Assembly (NCBI RefSeq): GCF_021390435.2 | Contig: NZ_JAJVCN010000004.1 | Location: forward strand, 476,501 to 540,500 | From: Kibdelosporangium philippinense | GTDB lineage: Bacteria; Actinomycetota; Actinomycetes; Mycobacteriales; Pseudonocardiaceae | Direction: 5' to 3' | DNA: 64,000 bases | Shown: one piece after another, positions 59,365 to 64,000 of the stretch | Numbering within the stretch: position 1 is the stretch's first letter | Layout of the letters: each line of letters starts with the position of its first letter | Notes under the pieces: model-generated | The model's database searches: none | What the model was told of the DNA's origin: nothing | Seen by the model: the letters and a program-made list of their open reading frames with translations, nothing else | Translations under genes and position numbers: made by a program

Positions 59365-60032
59365 GCTCTGACTGGGGAGATGTCGACGAGGATGTGGATG
59401 CCTTTGGGGAACGCGACGGCGACCCATCACGGCTTCCCTTAGAAGCCAAGCGCGCCTTGGTCGTCTTGCTGAAGTCGCGGTTCGTGTCGCGGGCGCAAAA
59501 CCGGCCCACGTGGGATTCGCTCTTGGCGTACGAGCAGGAGATCACTGGACGGCTCGGCGACCTGTTCCTGGAGTTGGTGATCGACCGGGACTTGGAGGTC
59601 GCGTTCAAACGGCAGAATCTCGATGAGGACGCGCCGAAGGTCTTGCGCCGAGAGAAGCCGTTGTCGCGGGACGCCTCGTTCCTTTTGGTGTTCCTTCGGC
59701 AGGAGTGGGCATATGCCGCCGACGGCCCTGTGGTAGTTAACCGTTCCCAGGTAGAGGAGTTTCTCCGCGCGTACCGAGAGGAAGGCGACGGCGACCGAGC
59801 GAAGTTCGAGCGCCGAGTGAACGCGGCGATTGGCGTGCTCGGCGACATGAAGCTGCTGTCCGTCGATCAGGACGCCGACTACCTGTTCACGGTGTCCCCG
59901 GTGGTGGTCCCGTTGATCGGAGTGGATGAATTCACCCAGCTCGAGGCCGCCTATCTGCGCGGGATGGACGCAGCCGGTTCGTCGGCACTGGATGCCGACA
60001 ACGGCCCTCTTGAGCCGGAGGAGCAGGCATGA
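59361..60032 (+). CDS. jetB: Wadjet JetB (DUF4194)
   Basis: 223 aa. MukE-like KITE subunit: ALVVLLKSRFVSRAQNRPTW, then tandem winged-helix stretches (FLLVFLRQEWAYAADGPVVV, AIGVLGDMKLLSVDQDADYL, FTVSPVVVPLIGVDEF) typical of DUF4194. The GTG start overlaps jetA and its stop overlaps jetC (ATGA), the compact arrangement of this system. Confidence 0.88.
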   Translation: MSSDWGDVDEDVDAFGERDGDPSRLPLEAKRALVVLLKSRFVSRAQNRPTWDSLLAYEQEITGRLGDLFLELVIDRDLEVAFKRQNLDEDAPKVLRREKPLSRDASFLLVFLRQEWAYAADGPVVVNRSQVEEFLRAYREEGDGDRAKFERRVNAAIGVLGDMKLLSVDQDADYLFTVSPVVVPLIGVDEFTQLEAAYLRGMDAAGSSALDADNGPLEPEEQA

Positions 60033-63000
60033 CACATGGCGGCGACCGTGGTCAGTTCCGCATCGAGAAGGTCCAGATCCTGAACTGGGGCGGGTACTCA
60101 GGCTTGCAGGTGATGCACGTGGGCAGGGTCGGTACGGCGATTTTGGGTCCGTCCGGCCGCGGCAAATCAACGCTGCTCGACGCGATGGCATCGGTGATCA
60201 TGCCGAACCCGCAGGAGTTCAACCAGGCGGCCAGGGACGACAAGCGCGGGAAACGGGAACGAACCGTCTACAGCTATGCCCGAGGGCACACCGACCACAG
60301 GCGGGACGAGAACAAGCGCTCCGGTACGACGACCTACCTGCGACCACCGGGAGGACAGGGCTTCGTCAGTGGCACGGCGATCACATGGGCTGACGAGACC
60401 GGCGGGCGGGTGACGGTTTTCCGTCTTGCGTGGGTGGCGCCGGATACGGACGGAACCGAGGCGATCGGCGCCGGCACGATGTATGGCTTCGTGCATGACG
60501 GCTTCGATCTGGCCTGTCTCAACGGTCTGACCGGCGTGCGGGCTGGCGCATCACCGTTGTCGAAGACCTCGCTCGAACGTCTCATCGACACTGCGCGCGG
60601 TGACGTCGTCGATTCTTCCCAGGGGCGTATCCACGCCAAGATGCGCACTGCAATGTCCATGGGCCGCACCGACGAATCACAGCGGCTAGCCATGCACCTG
60701 TTGCGCAGAGCTCAGGCGTCGAAAGGCATCTTCAACATCAACGCGCTATTCAAGGAGTTCGTGCTGACTGAGCCGCTCGCCATGGCTCGGTGGGACACCG
60801 CACTGGAAGCCTACCGAGAGGCAGCCAAGCTCTACGACGAGTTCGAGTACGCCCGCAAACGCCTGAACACCCTCGACAGCCTCCCGAGTCTGGCGGAGCG
60901 ATACCGGACTGCGGGGACCGATTACGTCTTCAAGCAGCGTCTACTCGCGGAGCTGGCACCGGGTAAACCGTCTCGGCTGTGTGTCTGGCACGCGGAAAGA
61001 GTCTATGACTGGGCTTCGACCAAGATCGACGACAACAGGCTCGCGCACGCCGAACTCGACGAGAAACTCCAGGAAGCGGAACTCCTGGACAGGAAGGCCC
61101 AGAACGCGTTCAACGACATCCTGGACACCCTGAAGGCCGCTGGGGGCGATCGGACTCAAACGCTGACAGTTCAGCTGCAGGTGGCGAACACGGAGCTCCG
61201 CCAGGTCGAGCAGTACCGCGCGAACCTCATCGCCCGTCTCAACGAATTCCGACTGAACTTGCCGACGTCCCAAGGAGATTTGACCCTACTGCGGGAGAGC
61301 ATGACACAGATCCTCGATGATCTGCGCAGCAGATTGAGCCAACTCGATCAGGATGCGCACGGGACTCAGGCGGACCTGGCCAATCTCCGGCGGCGCATCA
61401 ATAAACTGACCACGGAGATCGAACAGCTCAAACGGCGGCGCAGTAATATTCCACCAGACGCCGATGAACTCCGTGTTCGAATTGCATGCGGCGCCCGAGT
61501 TTCGATCGAACGGCTTCCATACATTGGCGAACTAATCCAGATCAAGCCAGAACACCGCAGTTGGGAGCGAGCGGTACTCAGCGTGCTGCGCGGGCTGGCG
61601 ACCCATCTCGCCGTCAACGAGCATGACCTGACCGCGGTACGTGGCTACGTCAACAACAATGACATGGGCCGAGCCATAACGCTCGCACGCGTTCCAGGCG
61701 TTCAAGCAGCGGCGTACCCTCTCGACAACACCGTCCCGGCATTGCTCGACATCGCAGATTCCCCTTATCGCGACTGGCTTTTGAAGGAGCTCGTCGAGCA
61801 CTACTCCTACTGGTGCGTTGAAAGCGACACAGACCTGTACGGCCCGCAACCTGCCGAAGTACGCGGAGCCGTTACTCGCGCTGGAATGCGCACCGGGGAT
61901 CGCGGACGGTTCGTCAAGAACGACCGCAAGAGTCCCTATGGCTGGATTGGTTGGGACAACCAGCAACTGCGCGCCGACCTGGCCGGTGAGGTCGACTCAC
62001 TGCAACGCGAGCGTCCGACAGCCGAGCAGAAGGCTGAGACAGCGAGCGCCGCTCGGGACGCGTGCAGAGACAGTATCAAACGGCTTGAAGCACTACACGC
62101 CGAAATCACGTGGTCGAGCATTGACGTGACGCCGGCTCATGAGCGGGTAAGTGATCTCGAAGATCAGCTTGCCCGCGCCGATACCCCCGAATCTCGGCAG
62201 TTGCGAAAACAACTGGACGACGCGCGTATCAAGGCTGCGACGACGGCCACAGCCGCCGAAAAGATCAAGGACAAGCAGAAAGAACTCAACGATGAGTGGG
62301 GAGGCTTGGTCGACGCCCAGGACGACGCGACCAGGATTATCGATGGCCAGCCACGGCTGACCGAAGAAGAACGCCTCCCCCTCGCCCGCCTACCATTTGT
62401 CGCACCGACCGACGCCAGCCGGTCGGCGGTCAGACACAGCCGCCATATCGCAGAAAACGACCTCGGCCGTCAGATAGAACAGCACGTGAAGGATCGCCAG
62501 TCGCATGAGACGTCGGTGCTGGCGACGATCAAGGCTTATCGGAACATCGACGAGCGCACCGCCCGCGAGATCGACGAGACGATCGACAGCCTTCCTGCGC
62601 TGCTGGCAATCCACGAGCAGCTGGTCGCCGACGACCTGCCCAGGGCCAAACAGAAATGGCTCGAGAAAGTCGATCAGGACATGAATCGGCAGCTGCATGC
62701 CCTGCTGGTGCAGATCGACGAGGACGGAAGGCAGATCCGGCGCGGCCTGAACCCCATCAACTCCGTGCTCGACGACGTCCCGTTCCGGGAAGGCTCCTCA
62801 TTGAGCATCGAGACGGTTGACAGGCCGAGCACTGACCTCACGGAATTCAAGAACATCGTCGCTCGGTACACCAGCAACACCCTCCTGCAGAACGTCGTAC
62901 GCGACGCTGACCAGATTGAGAAGGATTTCCTCCGGCTCCGGCGGGGCCTTGCCCACCTCGAAGACCGCTCTCGCACTGGCGAGGCCTGGCGCAGACGAGT

Positions 63001-63430
63001 GTTTGACGCCCGTGAGCACGTCGAGTTCCGCGCTATCGAGACTCGGATCGATGGCGCCGAGATCCTCCACGAAGGGGTCTCAGGGATGAGCGGCGGCGAA
63101 GGACAAGAGTTGATCGCGTTCATCCTCGGAGCCGCACTGCGCTATCGACTTGGTGAGGGCAGCGACGCCCCACCAACATACGCTTCGCTCGTCCTCGACG
63201 AGGGCTTCGTGAAGGCGGACAGCGACTACACCGGCCGCGCGCTTGCGGCGCTTCGTGCGCTCGGCTTCCAACTCATAGTTGGCGCCCCACGTGAGAAAGC
63301 GACGGCCTTCGAGGACCATGTCGACACCGTCGCCTACATCAACACCGACCCGAACAATCACGACGGGGTGCGGATCTTCGCCATGACCATCGAAGAAGCC
63401 CTCCAGGTCGAGGAGGAGGTGACCCGCTGA
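60029..63430 (+). CDS. jetC: Wadjet JetC (SMC/MukB-like ATPase)
   Basis: 1133 aa motor subunit that extrudes DNA loops. Walker A GPSGRGKST lies at 40-48. Long coiled coils surround a hinge (residues ~330-760, e.g. NLRRRINKLTTEIEQLKRRR and LHAEITWSSIDVTPAHERVS). The ABC signature GMSGGEGQELIAF is near 1016, and Walker B LVLDEGFVKAD near 1050. All ATPase motifs are intact. Its stop TGA shares its last base with the jetD ATG. Confidence 0.9.
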   Translation: MTHGGDRGQFRIEKVQILNWGGYSGLQVMHVGRVGTAILGPSGRGKSTLLDAMASVIMPNPQEFNQAARDDKRGKRERTVYSYARGHTDHRRDENKRSGTTTYLRPPGGQGFVSGTAITWADETGGRVTVFRLAWVAPDTDGTEAIGAGTMYGFVHDGFDLACLNGLTGVRAGASPLSKTSLERLIDTARGDVVDSSQGRIHAKMRTAMSMGRTDESQRLAMHLLRRAQASKGIFNINALFKEFVLTEPLAMARWDTALEAYREAAKLYDEFEYARKRLNTLDSLPSLAERYRTAGTDYVFKQRLLAELAPGKPSRLCVWHAERVYDWASTKIDDNRLAHAELDEKLQEAELLDRKAQNAFNDILDTLKAAGGDRTQTLTVQLQVANTELRQVEQYRANLIARLNEFRLNLPTSQGDLTLLRESMTQILDDLRSRLSQLDQDAHGTQADLANLRRRINKLTTEIEQLKRRRSNIPPDADELRVRIACGARVSIERLPYIGELIQIKPEHRSWERAVLSVLRGLATHLAVNEHDLTAVRGYVNNNDMGRAITLARVPGVQAAAYPLDNTVPALLDIADSPYRDWLLKELVEHYSYWCVESDTDLYGPQPAEVRGAVTRAGMRTGDRGRFVKNDRKSPYGWIGWDNQQLRADLAGEVDSLQRERPTAEQKAETASAARDACRDSIKRLEALHAEITWSSIDVTPAHERVSDLEDQLARADTPESRQLRKQLDDARIKAATTATAAEKIKDKQKELNDEWGGLVDAQDDATRIIDGQPRLTEEERLPLARLPFVAPTDASRSAVRHSRHIAENDLGRQIEQHVKDRQSHETSVLATIKAYRNIDERTAREIDETIDSLPALLAIHEQLVADDLPRAKQKWLEKVDQDMNRQLHALLVQIDEDGRQIRRGLNPINSVLDDVPFREGSSLSIETVDRPSTDLTEFKNIVARYTSNTLLQNVVRDADQIEKDFLRLRRGLAHLEDRSRTGEAWRRRVFDAREHVEFRAIETRIDGAEILHEGVSGMSGGEGQELIAFILGAALRYRLGEGSDAPPTYASLVLDEGFVKADSDYTGRALAALRALGFQLIVGAPREKATAFEDHVDTVAYINTDPNNHDGVRIFAMTIEEALQVEEEVTR

Positions 63431-64000
63431 TGCGAACCCCCGATTACATCCTCGATCAGATCAGAATCCGCTACGACAACAACTGGCGTGATTGGCTTGT
63501 CTCACCGCCCGACGCGCTGTCGTTCTCCCTCACTCCGCCGACCGCCCACACGATTGCCCGCAACGCGGACGCCGTCGCGACATGGCTGCGCGCCTGGCAA
63601 GAATGGGCGCACGACCACCCCACAGTCCACATGCGCACGGTAACTCGTCGCACCCTGATCGGTACCCAACAGGTCTACACCCACGTGGATCTACACAGTG
63701 TCGATTCTCTGGTCACGCTGATCCCTGCTCTTGAGGAACGGTGGTACACAGCGACACAGCGCTACTCCGACACGTCCGTGCTCGGCGTACCGCAGGAACA
63801 GCTGAAACCCTACCTCGCCCAAATCGTCGCTCTCGACGACTACGACTTCAGCCTGCTCATCCGCATCGCCCAATGGTTCATCAAGAACCCGAAGTCAGGG
63901 CTGACCATACGCCAAGTACCCGTCCCCGGGCTGCACACCAAATGGTTAGCGCGGCATCGATCCCTCGTCCTGGCACTCTTGGGCCTACCTCAGCTGAGCG
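63430..64000 (+). CDS. jetD: Wadjet JetD, N-terminal part (runs off window)
   Basis: The ATG overlaps the jetC stop (TGATG). The first 190 residues are visible: MRTPDYILDQIRIRYDNNWR, then helical and beta segments and LTIRQVPVPGLHTKWLARHR, the DUF3322 N-terminal arm-domain pattern of JetD. The C-terminal DUF2220 toprim-like nuclease domain that cleaves plasmid DNA lies beyond the right edge, so activity cannot be judged. Confidence 0.88.
   Translation, partial: MRTPDYILDQIRIRYDNNWRDWLVSPPDALSFSLTPPTAHTIARNADAVATWLRAWQEWAHDHPTVHMRTVTRRTLIGTQQVYTHVDLHSVDSLVTLIPALEERWYTATQRYSDTSVLGVPQEQLKPYLAQIVALDDYDFSLLIRIAQWFIKNPKSGLTIRQVPVPGLHTKWLARHRSLVLALLGLPQLS

Noticed and set aside
1..64000. CRISPR arrays or cas genes
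   Set aside because: No regularly spaced direct repeats and no Cas-like protein were seen on either strand.

Overview
The window is high-GC DNA with GTG/TTG starts, tightly overlapping operons and lineage-typical families (XRE/DUF5753 regulators with DUF397 partners, EspG/PPE-like type VII secretion genes, DUF3558-type lipoproteins). This points to an actinomycete, probably of the Pseudonocardiaceae; no marker gene fixes the genus.

Layout. (1) 1-14.1 kb: regulators and envelope genes. These are two XRE/DUF5753 regulators (one with a DUF397 partner and a strong inverted-repeat operator candidate), an XRE-TPR regulator, an exo/endonuclease/phosphatase-fold enzyme, a type VII accessory cluster (helical protein, lipoprotein, PPE-like protein, EspG-like chaperone), and a second WXG module in which a WXG-domain alpha/beta hydrolase is followed by a lipoprotein. 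(2) 15-31.4 kb: a nuclease-rich island. An XRE plus GIY-YIG (Eco29kI-like) endonuclease gene is split by an intact IS3 element with a 4-bp target duplication. Next come a DUF4365 nuclease-like protein and a partner of unknown function, converging on a three-gene operon of DUF1998 helicase (1722 aa), SNF2 helicase and Eco57I-type adenine methyltransferase. The operon resembles class 1 DISARM, but DrmA and DrmB appear fused and no DrmC is present. (3) 31.4-46.1 kb: gene remnants, an ISL3 element (8-bp duplication), a stand-alone helicase-nuclease, a zinc-finger protein, a large serine recombinase, a two-gene module of DUF262 protein and CBS/HEPN-like protein, and an IS1380 element (5-bp duplication). 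(4) 46.1-57.5 kb: layered remains of integrative elements. There is a tRNA-Val(GAC) 3' half with a truncated integrase, a ~300-bp imperfect repeat of that att region 3.2 kb away, IS debris, two paralogous hypothetical genes, a three-gene sigma-factor operon, and a tRNA-Pro(GGG) 3' half followed by a terminator and a tyrosine integrase killed by one stop codon. (5) 57.9-64 kb: a type I Wadjet operon, jetA-jetB-jetC and the start of jetD, running off the right edge.

How it works together. From 15 kb on, the window reads as a defence island built by repeated insertion at tRNA genes and by IS traffic. It has modification-linked helicases against incoming DNA (DISARM-like), SMC-nuclease restriction of plasmids (Wadjet), candidate nuclease and abortive-infection modules, and several dead or dying defence genes. 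The best candidates for something not well described are the compact fused-DrmAB operon, the DUF262 + CBS/HEPN pair with an inverted repeat just ahead of it, and the helicase fused to a PD-(D/E)xK-like nuclease.
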